Below are positions 1 through 6,446 of a stretch of DNA of 24,945 bases, piece by piece; the stretch's first letter is position 1; every line of letters begins with the position of its first letter. The notes below the pieces were generated by a model. The model did not search any database. It was not told the DNA's origin and was given only the letters and a program-made list of their open reading frames with translations. The DNA lies in assembly GCA_002159155.1 (NCBI GenBank), contig LZRQ01000034.1, forward strand, positions 1 through 24,945, given 5' to 3'. The DNA comes from Firmicutes bacterium ZCTH02-B6. GTDB taxonomy: Bacteria > Bacillota > Limnochordia > Limnochordales > ZCTH02-B6. Made by a program: the position numbers and the translations under genes.

Positions 1-3
1 TAA

Positions 4-105
4 CGGTGACGATCATTAGCAGGTGGCCCGGGGCAGAGGGTGAATCCTGGTTCGCCAGGTAGGGCCACTTTTTCGGCCCGAACCCGCTAGCTAACCTCGT
101 CAGCG
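4..105 (+). promoter_or_regulatory. c-di-AMP riboswitch aptamer (ydaO/yuaA type)
   Basis: The core follows the ydaO/yuaA consensus in order: GGGTGAATC at about 39-47, a small hairpin CTGG-TTCG-CCAG, TAGGG, CGGCCCG, ACCCG and AGCTAAC at 88-94. The closing helix P1 can be drawn between 4-12 and 97-105, eight pairs with one mismatch (TGACGA pairs with TCGTCA), so the aptamer is essentially complete although it begins at the window edge. Members of this class bind cyclic di-AMP and usually switch off cell-wall hydrolase, potassium or osmolyte genes by promoting transcription termination. Here a terminator follows directly, which fits an OFF switch. The promoter must lie outside the window. Recognised by comparison with remembered ydaO sequences, not by a covariance-model search. 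Confidence 0.9.
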
Positions 106-108
106 TGG

Positions 109-164
109 AAAAAGCGTGCGGAAGGCCGCAGTGTGCCGCGGCGCCGCTCGCTTTTTGTTTTTTT
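109..164 (+). terminator. Riboswitch expression-platform terminator
   Basis: A long stem can be drawn: AAAAAGCG (109-116) with CGCTTTTT (149-156), then GCGG (118-121) with CCGC (144-147), then GCCGC (125-129) with GCGGC (138-142). The T-rich tract runs from 152 to 164. It begins four bases after P1 of the aptamer, the usual place for a transcriptional expression platform. AGCG occurs both in the P1 3' strand (102-105) and in the terminator 5' arm (113-116), which may allow competition for CGCT; that part is inference. Confidence 0.8.
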
Positions 165-184
165 CAAAGGAGGCTGGCGCGGCG

Positions 185-325
185 ATGCGGACCGGCAGCG
201 GGCGGATGATGGCAGTTGGCCAGCGACGGGTGCGGGCAGCAGGCACACTGGACAATTGGAGCGGCTTCACCGGATTCGTTTGGATCCGGGAAGCCGCTTT
301 CTGTTTCTGGGAGGTGCGGCCATGA
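185..325 (+). CDS. Possible 46-aa leader peptide or gene remnant
   Basis: This is the first reading frame after the riboswitch. A strong ribosome binding site AAAGGAGG (166-173) begins just after the U-tract, 11 bases before the ATG. The 46-residue product is rich in Arg, Gly and aromatic residues and resembles no family I know. Its TGA (323-325) overlaps the ATG of the next gene (322) as ATGA, an arrangement typical of translational coupling. The second hairpin (260-298) lies inside its coding sequence. It could be a regulatory leader peptide, the start of a lost riboswitch-controlled gene, or a chance frame. Expression is not shown. Confidence 0.4.
   Translation: MRTGSGRMMAVGQRRVRAAGTLDNWSGFTGFVWIREAAFCFWEVRP
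260..311 (+). terminator. Second terminator-like hairpin ahead of the AtuA gene
   Basis: AGCGGCTTC (260-268) pairs with GAAGCCGCT (290-298) and CCGGAT (270-275) with ATCCGG (284-289), with one bulged A and an eight-base loop. The stem of 15 pairs is followed by TTTCTGTTTCT (298-308). It ends about 13 bases before the AtuA start codon, so it would limit read-through into that gene, or act as a second switch in the same leader. Confidence 0.7.
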
Positions 326-1725
326 CGTCCACGGCCTTGCAGGCGGATGCCGCTCCGGCAACGGGGCTGAAAACGATGAAGTTGCTGACTCCCACCGGCC
401 ATCTTGGCTTTACTCCCATCGAGCCTGATAGTTTCTGGAGAGGCGTCGCCCACAACCCCGACGCGATCGTCGCCGACTCGGGCAGCTGCGACATCGGCCC
501 TCATCCACTAGGGGCCGACGAGGCGGCCAGTCCGCGTACATGGCAAGAGCATGACCTGGAGCTGATCCTGAGGGCCAGCCGCCGCCTGGGCGTGCCGATG
601 ATCATCGGTTCGGCGTCGGATACCGGTACCGACCGTGGGGTCCGTGAGTTTGCCGCTATCATCCGCGAGCTGTCCCGCAAGTACCGCCTGCCCCGCTTTC
701 GCATGGCCTCCATCTACAGCAGCCAGGACCTGGAGGCGCTCAAACGGCGCGTCCAGGGCGGAGCATGGACACAAGGCCTCGACGGCCGTCCGCCGCTGAC
801 CATCGAGGATCTGGAACAGACCGACAACGCCGTGGCGGTGATGGGAGCTGAGCCCATCCTGGAAGCGCTGCGGCGAGGTGCTGATGTGATCATCGCCGGC
901 CGTGCGTGCGATCCGGCCATCTTCGCGGCACCGCTGCTCGAGGCCGGCTACGGGCGAGCCATCGCCTATTTTGCCGGCAAGCTGCTTGAGTGTGCATCGT
1001 TTTGTGCCGAGCCGTTTGCGGGCAAGGAGAGCATCCTGGGTACGGTGGACGAAACGGGAATCGTGCTTGAGCCCATGAGCGGCTACCAGCGGTGCACACC
1101 TGCTTCCGTGGCCGGTCACGCCATGTATGAGCGGGCAAGTCCCCTGCGGGAATTCTTACCCGGAGGGTACGTCGACATGAGCGAGTGTGTCTACGAGGCC
1201 GTCGACGAGCGGCGCACCCGGGTGCGGGGTCCCCGGTGGGTCGCGGCGGCACGCTACACCGTCAAGCTCGAAGGTGCGGGCAAGGTCGGCGAGCGGGCGC
1301 TGATGATTGTGGGCATCCGTGATCCAAATACCATCGCGCTTCTCGACGAGGCCATCGCTTGGTCGCAGCGCAAGGTGCGGGAACGGTTCGGCGGTGAGCA
1401 GTACCAGGTCTACTACCACGTCTACGGCAGGAACGGGGTCATGGGGGACCTAGAGCCTATCAAGGAAATCCGGTCACACGAAGTGTGCGTCGTCGTGGAG
1501 GGCGTGGCGCCGACGCGGGCGGAGGCGATGGAGCTGACCAACTTGGCCGGGCGCAACTTCATGTATGCCCGCCTGCCGGGGCTCAAAGGGACGGCGGGCG
1601 CTGCGGCCTTTATGAGCGACGAAGTACTGCCCGCCAGGGCCGCTTACCGTTGGACGCTCAACCACATCATCGAGGTCGAGGACCCGTTGGAGCTGTTTCG
1701 GATGGAGTTTGAGGAAGTGGGCTAG
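322..1725 (+). CDS. AtuA-family (DUF1446) protein
   Basis: A 467-residue protein of the acyclic terpene utilisation AtuA / DUF1446 family. Family landmarks are a Gly/Ser/Thr-rich stretch after GSASDTGT, the segment IIAGRACDPAIFAAPLL, and HVYGRNGVMG near the C-terminus. The frame stays open upstream to 133, but the ATG at 322 is preferred because GGGAGGTG (310-317) sits just before it and similarity begins soon after. The biochemical role of the family is poorly defined; AtuA of Pseudomonas is linked to geranyl-CoA breakdown, and many homologues sit beside DUF4387 genes, as here (next gene 43 bases downstream). No other terpene or acyl-CoA genes are nearby, so the substrate cannot be named. 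Probably cytoplasmic: no signal peptide or membrane segment. Confidence 0.85.
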   Translation: MTSTALQADAAPATGLKTMKLLTPTGHLGFTPIEPDSFWRGVAHNPDAIVADSGSCDIGPHPLGADEAASPRTWQEHDLELILRASRRLGVPMIIGSASDTGTDRGVREFAAIIRELSRKYRLPRFRMASIYSSQDLEALKRRVQGGAWTQGLDGRPPLTIEDLEQTDNAVAVMGAEPILEALRRGADVIIAGRACDPAIFAAPLLEAGYGRAIAYFAGKLLECASFCAEPFAGKESILGTVDETGIVLEPMSGYQRCTPASVAGHAMYERASPLREFLPGGYVDMSECVYEAVDERRTRVRGPRWVAAARYTVKLEGAGKVGERALMIVGIRDPNTIALLDEAIAWSQRKVRERFGGEQYQVYYHVYGRNGVMGDLEPIKEIRSHEVCVVVEGVAPTRAEAMELTNLAGRNFMYARLPGLKGTAGAAAFMSDEVLPARAAYRWTLNHIIEVEDPLELFRMEFEEVG

Positions 1726-1767
1726 CTTGAGCAGGAGCCGAGCAAGCCCGGCGAAGGAGGCGCGGCG

Positions 1768-2112
1768 ATGGTTCGCCTGGGAGATGTAACGTCCACCGTC
1801 CGGAGCAAGAACGCCGGTCCCGACTGCATCACGTTTGACATCATCTTCAAGGACGCAGACGTCTATGAGCGGGTCAAGGCGAGCGGCGCCCTGACTCCAG
1901 AGCGCATTTGCCAGCTCTACGGGATACACCCGGAGCGGCTTGTGCATTTCACTGCCTTTGACCCCGCTCAAGCCTTCAAGTTCACCATCCGCCGGGTGCG
2001 GCCGTCCGGCAGCCCCGGGGAGACCGACGTCATGGGAAGCCAGATGTACGCGCCGTTGCTGGACCTGGAACTGCCGGCGACGGTCTTGCCTCAATCGACT
2101 CCGGCCGCATAG
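1768..2112 (+). CDS. DUF4387-family protein
   Basis: A 114-residue soluble protein of the DUF4387 family, recognised from its opening (a VRSKNAGP motif near residue 13, then ITFDIIF) and from the MGSQMYAPLL motif near the C-terminus. AAGGAGG precedes the ATG by eight bases. DUF4387 proteins are commonly encoded next to, or fused to, AtuA/DUF1446 proteins, so a small partner subunit of the upstream product is likely. The reaction is not known to me. Probably co-transcribed with the upstream gene and so under the same riboswitch leader. Confidence 0.8.
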   Translation: MVRLGDVTSTVRSKNAGPDCITFDIIFKDADVYERVKASGALTPERICQLYGIHPERLVHFTAFDPAQAFKFTIRRVRPSGSPGETDVMGSQMYAPLLDLELPATVLPQSTPAA

Positions 2113-2157
2113 CCGGCCAGCGGCGACGCCTGTAGCGGCGATAGCGCGGTCCCGGAA

Positions 2158-2213
2158 GACGCTTCCTTCCCTGCCTGGCTTCGGGTAAACTAGACGGGAA
2201 GGGAGGAAGCGTC
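2158..2213 (+). promoter_or_regulatory. Inverted repeat hiding the mtnA ribosome binding site
   Basis: GACGCTTCC (2158-2166) is an exact inverted copy of GGAAGCGTC (2205-2213), which ends at the base before the mtnA ATG. TTCCC (2167-2171) can extend the stem with GGGAA (2196-2200), leaving GGGA bulged. The Shine-Dalgarno GGGAGG (2201-2206) is therefore partly in the helix in any read-through mRNA. A weak -10-like TAAACT (2185-2190) in the loop would give a short mRNA unable to fold this way. A repressor operator is an alternative reading. Confidence 0.5.
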
Positions 2214-3323
2214 ATGACGCAAGCGAGCCGCGGCACGGGGAGCGGGGACGAGCACCACCCCGCCGGGCGCGTCCGGTCGCTGGTGTGGCGGGACGGCGCC
2301 TTGCACCTTATCGACCAGCGCCACTTGCCGCTGGCTTTTGAGACGGTGGTTTGCCGCACCGCGCACGAGGTGGCCGAGGCGATTCGCACCATGGTGGTGC
2401 GGGGAGCGCCGGCCATTGGCGCAAGCGCGGCGTACGGCATGGTTCTGGGCGCGCGGGAGCTCCTGGAACGAGGGAGCGGTGTGCGCGCCGGTCTGCTGGA
2501 AGTGGCGGACCTGCTCAAGGCGGCTCGCCCGACGGCCGTTAACCTGTTTTGGGCGGTAGACCGGATGCTGGGCGTCCTAGAGCATTGGCCCCAGCTGTCC
2601 GACGCGGAGCTGGTGGACCAACTGGAGGCCGAGGCTGGCGCGATCGCTGAGGAAGACGCTCGTACTTGCCGCGCCATCGGCGGCCACGGGGCCGAGTTGC
2701 TGGAGCCTGGAGGGGTGCTGACGCACTGCAACACGGGGGCCCTGGCGACCGTCGACTACGGTACCGCACTGGGCGTCATCCGGGCCGCGCACTCCGCGGG
2801 CAAGCAAGTTCAGGTCTACGCCTGCGAGACGAGGCCTTTCCTGCAGGGAGCTCGTCTCACCACATGGGAACTGCTGCAGGAGGGTATTCCGGTCACCCTG
2901 ATCACCGACAATATGGCAGCCTACGTGATGGCCAGAGGACTCGTGAAAAGCGTTATCGTCGGTGCGGACCGGATTACCGCCAACGGTGACGTAGTCAACA
3001 AGATTGGTACCTACGGCCTTGCGGTGCTCGCGAAGGAGCACGGGATCCCGTTCTACGTAGCCGCGCCCGTGTCCACGCTGGATGGAAGCCTCAGGCACGG
3101 GTGGCAGGTCCCCATCGAGGAACGGAATCCTCAGGAGGTTACCCACGTCCTGGGGCAACGGATCGCGCCCGAGGGCGTCTCGGTCATCAACCCGGCCTTT
3201 GATGTGACGCCCAACCGTTACGTTACCGCCATCATCACCGAGTACGGGGTTGTCAGGCCCCCGTTTGAAGAGGGATTGGCCCGGCTGCTGCAGCCGGAAA
3301 AGAGGGGAGCCACGAGCGCATGA
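2214..3323 (+). CDS. mtnA: S-methyl-5-thioribose-1-phosphate isomerase
   Basis: A 369-residue enzyme of the eIF2B-like MtnA family. It isomerises 5-methylthioribose-1-phosphate to the ribulose form in methionine salvage, recycling the methylthioadenosine made by polyamine synthesis. Visible family features are MVVRGAPAIGASAAYG (about 61-76), the catalytic cysteine in HCNTGALAT (Cys172) and the catalytic aspartate in GADRIT (Asp252), followed by NKIGTYGLAVLA. Length is typical apart from a short polar N-terminal extension. The stop overlaps the gltX start as ATGA, so the two are translationally coupled. SpeE, encoded 2 kb downstream on the other strand, generates methylthioadenosine and gives a pathway link. 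No other mtn genes are in the window. Confidence 0.95.
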   Translation: MTQASRGTGSGDEHHPAGRVRSLVWRDGALHLIDQRHLPLAFETVVCRTAHEVAEAIRTMVVRGAPAIGASAAYGMVLGARELLERGSGVRAGLLEVADLLKAARPTAVNLFWAVDRMLGVLEHWPQLSDAELVDQLEAEAGAIAEEDARTCRAIGGHGAELLEPGGVLTHCNTGALATVDYGTALGVIRAAHSAGKQVQVYACETRPFLQGARLTTWELLQEGIPVTLITDNMAAYVMARGLVKSVIVGADRITANGDVVNKIGTYGLAVLAKEHGIPFYVAAPVSTLDGSLRHGWQVPIEERNPQEVTHVLGQRIAPEGVSVINPAFDVTPNRYVTAIITEYGVVRPPFEEGLARLLQPEKRGATSA

Positions 3324-4822
3324 AGGAAGTACGGACCCGGTACGCCCCGAGCCCCACCGGCTACCTGCATGTGGGCGGGGCCCGGACGGCCTTGTTTAAC
3401 TGGCTGTTTGCCCGACACCACGGCGGCAAGTTTATCCTGCGCATCGAAGACACGGACGTGGTGCGCTCCACCGAAGAGTCGACCCGCGCGATCATCGAGG
3501 CTTTAAAGTGGCTTGAGATCGATTGGGACGAGGGGCCGGGCGTCGGCGGTCCTTACGGGCCGTATGTGCAGAGCGAGCGTTTGGAGATCTACCGCCGGTA
3601 CGTCGAACAGCTTTTGGCGGAAGGCAAGGCGTACCGTTGCTACTGCACTCCGGAGGAGCTCAAGGAGCGCCGGGAGCGGCTTTTGGCCGAGGGCAAGGCA
3701 CCCATGTACGACCGGCACTGCCTTCACTTGTCCGAGGCTGAACGGGAGCGCTTGAGCAAGGAGCGGCCGTCGGTGGTCCGCTTTTTGTCGCCCGACGAGG
3801 GCGAGGTGCGCTTTGTCGACCATATCCGCGGCGAGGTTGTGTTTGAAAACAAGGTTCTGGACGATCTGGTCATCCTCAAGTCCGACGGGTGGCCGACGTA
3901 CAACTTTGCCGTCGTCGTCGACGACCACCTGATGCGCATTAGCCACGTTATCCGCGGCGAGGACCACCTGACCAACACGGCTCGCCAGATCCAGCTGTAT
4001 CAGGCGCTGGGATGGGAAGTGCCGGAGTTTGCCCATGTCCCTCTCATCCTGGGCACCGACCGTACGCGGCTCAGCAAGCGACACGGGGCGGTGTCGGTGG
4101 GCTATTACCGGGAGGAGGGCTTCCTGCCCGAAGCGATGGTCAACTACTTGGCGCTGCTGGGCTGGTCGTACGACGATAAGACGGAGATCTTCTCCCGCCA
4201 GCAGCTGATCGAGTTCTTCTCCCTCGAGCGGGTTTCCAAGCACGGCGCCATTTTTGACGTGAAGAAGCTCGAGTGGATGAACGGCGTGTACATCCGCGAG
4301 ACATCCCTGGAGCGTCTCGCCGAGCTGGCGCACGAGCGTTTGAGCGCTGCTGGCTTGGTTCCCAAGGAGCTGGATGAGGGGCTGCGGCGCAAGTTGGTGC
4401 AGATCATGGAACCGTTGCAGACGCGCATCAAGACTTTGGGCGAAATTGTGCCGTCGACGCGGTTCTTCTTCTCCGACGACCTGGAATTCGATGAAAAGGC
4501 TGTGCAGAAGTTCCTTCACCGGGACTACGTCCCCGGTTTATTTGCCCGTCTCATCGCACGCCTGCTGGAGCTGGACCCATGGGATGGCGCCGGTATCGAG
4601 CAGCTGTTCAAGGGATTGGCAGAAGAGTACAACGCCAAGCTCGGCGACGTTATCCAGCCGGCTCGCGTCGCCTTGACAGGCACGTCGGTCAGCCCACCCA
4701 TCCATGATGTCATCTTTATCTTGGGCCGCGAGCGCACGGTGGAGCGACTGCGCCGCGGGGTGGACATGGCCAGCGACGCGCTGGCCGCTGCACCGGCGGA
4801 CAAGCCCGCCGCCGAGGCTTAA
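3320..4822 (+). CDS. gltX: Glutamyl-tRNA synthetase
   Basis: A 500-residue class I synthetase that charges tRNA-Glu and, in many Bacillota, also misacylates tRNA-Gln for the GatCAB amidotransferase. The HIGH-type motif is HVGG (17-20) within YAPSPTGYLHVGGARTALF and the KMSKS-type motif is RLSKR (250-254). Zinc ligands of the bacterial type are kept: Cys107, Cys109, Cys134 and His136. The C-terminal anticodon-binding region is full length. The ATG overlaps the mtnA stop. A tRNA-Gln gene lies downstream on the other strand and a tRNA-Glu gene 1.3 kb further on. Whether the enzyme is discriminating or not cannot be decided by eye. Confidence 0.96.
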   Translation: MKEVRTRYAPSPTGYLHVGGARTALFNWLFARHHGGKFILRIEDTDVVRSTEESTRAIIEALKWLEIDWDEGPGVGGPYGPYVQSERLEIYRRYVEQLLAEGKAYRCYCTPEELKERRERLLAEGKAPMYDRHCLHLSEAERERLSKERPSVVRFLSPDEGEVRFVDHIRGEVVFENKVLDDLVILKSDGWPTYNFAVVVDDHLMRISHVIRGEDHLTNTARQIQLYQALGWEVPEFAHVPLILGTDRTRLSKRHGAVSVGYYREEGFLPEAMVNYLALLGWSYDDKTEIFSRQQLIEFFSLERVSKHGAIFDVKKLEWMNGVYIRETSLERLAELAHERLSAAGLVPKELDEGLRRKLVQIMEPLQTRIKTLGEIVPSTRFFFSDDLEFDEKAVQKFLHRDYVPGLFARLIARLLELDPWDGAGIEQLFKGLAEEYNAKLGDVIQPARVALTGTSVSPPIHDVIFILGRERTVERLRRGVDMASDALAAAPADKPAAEA

Positions 4823-4856
4823 TCGAGCGCAACGTCACGGCGTAGCATGCGCGAAA

Positions 4857-4890
4857 GAAGGGCCTGGGTGCTTTAGCACCCAGGCCCTTC
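4857..4890. terminator. Strong hairpin between gltX and tRNA-Gln
   Basis: A perfect 15-bp stem (4857-4871 with 4876-4890) carries a TTTA loop. The plus strand has no T-tract after it, while the minus strand reads CTTCTTTCG, so it should work best as a back-up terminator for minus-strand transcription. It may also stop or stabilise the 3' end of the mtnA-gltX mRNA. Confidence 0.65.
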
Positions 4891-4923
4891 ACACGCGTCA
4901 TGTCCAGGGTGGACTGGTAGTCC

Positions 4924-4962
4924 GTGAACAAATAAAACGGCACCTCGTATGAGGTGCCGTTT
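4924..4962 (-). terminator. tRNA-Gln terminator
   Basis: On the minus strand AAACGGCACCTC (4962-4951) pairs with GAGGTGCCGTTT (4946-4935) around a four-base loop, followed by a T-rich run TTTTATTTGTT. A canonical intrinsic terminator beginning five bases after the tRNA CCA end. Confidence 0.9.
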
Positions 4963-4967
4963 GTCGC

Positions 4968-5041
4968 TGGCTGGGAGACTAGGATTCGAACCTAGACTAC
5001 CAGGGCCAGAACCTGGCGGGCTGCCGTTACCCCATCTCCCA
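4968..5041 (-). tRNA. tRNA-Gln(CTG)
   Basis: The minus strand folds into a cloverleaf: acceptor TGGGAGA with TCTCCCA, anticodon stem CCAGG/CCTGG with loop TTCTGGC giving anticodon CTG, and T-arm CTAGG-TTCGAAT-CCTAG. The discriminator is G and CCA is encoded (4970-4968). It decodes CAG, the favoured Gln codon in GC-rich genes. A sigma-A promoter lies upstream and a terminator directly downstream, so it is a single-gene transcript. Confidence 0.96.
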
Positions 5042-5068
5042 GCGTGCGGTGCCCTCGCACCGACGCCT

Positions 5069-5097
5069 ATTGTAGCACACGCCTCGAGGCAGATCAA
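5069..5097 (-). promoter_or_regulatory. Promoter of tRNA-Gln
   Basis: On the minus strand, TTGATC (5097-5092), a 17-base spacer and TACAAT (5074-5069). The -10 element ends 27 bases before the tRNA 5' end. Close to the sigma-A consensus. Confidence 0.85.
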
Positions 5098-5134
5098 GGT
5101 GGGTTGCACGTGGATTTTGCAGGCCGCAGGCGAA

Positions 5135-5166
5135 GCGCGGCGGGATGCTGGTGACGCCCGCCGCGC
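5135..5166 (-). terminator. Possible speE terminator hairpin
   Basis: GCGCGGCGGG (5135-5144) pairs perfectly with CCCGCCGCGC (5157-5166), 13 bases after the speE stop codon on the minus strand. There is no proper T-tract, so termination strength is uncertain. Confidence 0.4.
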
Positions 5167-5179
5167 GCACCGCGGGAAG

Positions 5180-6022
5180 CTACGCCAAGTCCAGCAATTC
5201 CTGGACGTAGCGGGGCAGCGCGAACGCTGCCCGATGAACCTCCAGCGTGTAATAGCGGGTGGCAAAAGGCAGTGAGGCGCCCTCGGGCAGACGGGGCGTA
5301 CGCGGGTCGGGACCCTTGCTGCCGATGGTAAAGCTCCAGTCGCCGAGGGAATATACCGGCACGTTGGCGAGATACAGATACGCGTGGGGAGGAAACGCCC
5401 GCCCGACGGCAGCCGCCACGTCCCGCACCAGCTGCGGCGTGCCGAAGGGCGATTCGGTCTGGGCGACCATTAAGCCGTCGTCGTCCAGCGCCCGGTACAC
5501 GCTCCGGTAAAACTCCTCCCGGAACAAGCCGACCGCCGGACCGACGGGGTCGGAAGAGTCGACGATGACCACATCGTACTCGCCCCGCACGTTGCTGACA
5601 TGCTCAATGCCGTCACCGATGATAATGTTGACCCGGGGGTCGTCAAAGCTGGCGCTCAGCTCGGGCAAGTACTCGCGGCACAGGGCGACCACGCGTTCGT
5701 CGATCTCCACCAAATCGACGCGCTCGACGCTCACGTGCTTGACCAGTTCCCGCACGGTGCCGCCGTCGCCGCCGCCGATGACCAGCACCCGGCGCGGGCT
5801 AGGATGGCTCATGAGCGGCACGTGTACAATCATCTCGTGGTAAGCGAACTCGTCCTTTACCGTCGTCTGCACGATGCCATCCAGCACCAACATGCGGCCG
5901 AGGCCCGGCGTGTCGACGATCGCGATGTCCTGATAGCGGCTCCGCTCCCGGTGCAGCACGCGGCTCACGCGGATGCCGATGTGCAGGTCATCGGATTCGA
6001 TCTCCCTCAACCAAAGCTCCAA
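5180..6022 (-). CDS. speE: Spermidine synthase (polyamine aminopropyltransferase)
   Basis: Transfers the aminopropyl group of decarboxylated S-adenosylmethionine to putrescine or a related polyamine and releases methylthioadenosine, the compound recycled through MtnA. With the start used here (280 aa) the nucleotide-binding motif GGGDGG is at about 83-88 and the DSSDPVGPA active-site loop at about 155-163; YHEM and the Tyr/Trp-rich C-terminal part are also typical. The frame is open back to a GTG at 6055, but TTG at 6022 is chosen because AAGAAGGAGG (6040-6031) lies eight bases before it and the protein then begins ELWL, like B. subtilis SpeE. The gene stands alone, divergent from tRNA-Glu. 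No speA or speD is in the window. Confidence 0.94.
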   Translation of the reverse strand: MELWLREIESDDLHIGIRVSRVLHRERSRYQDIAIVDTPGLGRMLVLDGIVQTTVKDEFAYHEMIVHVPLMSHPSPRRVLVIGGGDGGTVRELVKHVSVERVDLVEIDERVVALCREYLPELSASFDDPRVNIIIGDGIEHVSNVRGEYDVVIVDSSDPVGPAVGLFREEFYRSVYRALDDDGLMVAQTESPFGTPQLVRDVAAAVGRAFPPHAYLYLANVPVYSLGDWSFTIGSKGPDPRTPRLPEGASLPFATRYYTLEVHRAAFALPRYVQELLDLA

Positions 6023-6101
6023 CCGTCCGACCTCCTTCTTGTTGTCAATGGACACATTCGCTACATACCCCGCTTGTCCTGTCCGCGCCGCAAATCACCC
6101 C

Positions 6102-6130
6102 TTTACAAGGGCACGGAGGCGTGCTAGAAT
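6102..6130 (+). promoter_or_regulatory. Promoter of tRNA-Glu
   Basis: TTTACA (6102-6107), 17-base spacer, TAGAAT (6125-6130). The tRNA begins 31 bases after the -10 element. Good sigma-A match. Confidence 0.85.
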
Positions 6131-6161
6131 GAAACTCGGTCTGAGGCCGCAGCAACAGCGT

Positions 6162-6237
6162 GCCCCCATCGTCTAGCGGCCTAGGATGCATGGTTCTCAG
6201 CCATGAGACAGGGGTTCGAATCCCCTTGGGGGTACCA
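6162..6237 (+). tRNA. tRNA-Glu(CTC)
   Basis: Cloverleaf with acceptor GCCCCCA/TGGGGGT (G1 opposite T72 as a wobble pair), anticodon stem CATGG/CCATG, loop TTCTCAG giving anticodon CTC, and T-arm AGGGG-TTCGAAT-CCCCT. CCA is encoded at 6235-6237. It decodes GAG. Own promoter and own terminator, so a monocistronic unit close to the gltX gene whose enzyme charges it. Confidence 0.96.
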
Positions 6238-6239
6238 GG

Positions 6240-6272
6240 AAAGACCCGCCGAACAGGCGGGTCTTTCTTTTT
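6240..6272 (+). terminator. tRNA-Glu terminator
   Basis: AAAGACCCGCC (6240-6250) pairs with GGCGGGTCTTT (6256-6266) around GAACA, followed by CTTTTT. It starts three bases after the CCA end. Confidence 0.95.
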
Positions 6273-6446
6273 GCGCCTACTGAGTCGCGAGCCGCGTTTC
6301 CGTTTCAAATCCGCAACTTTCCCTGCAACGCTTGGCATGGTGCCGGTGAGCATGTCATAGGCATGAAGCGCGAGCCGCCGGGACAGGCAGCCGCCGGCGG
6401 CACCGGGCGTCGCCGGTTGCCAAGCCCATGTGGGGAGGGGAGCGGC

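Noticed and set aside
133..321. Upstream extension of the AtuA frame
   Set aside because: It crosses the riboswitch terminator and second hairpin; the ATG at 322 has its own RBS and fits homology.
2185..2190. TAAACT as a definite mtnA promoter
   Set aside because: No -35 hexamer matches at 16-18 bases; mentioned only as a possibility within the inverted-repeat entry.
3503..4519. 338-codon minus-strand frame opposite gltX
   Set aside because: Antisense shadow; gltX has all catalytic motifs.
6023..6055. Upstream GTG start for speE
   Set aside because: It would place the strong AAGAAGGAGG inside the coding region; the TTG at 6022 fits RBS spacing and family N-termini.
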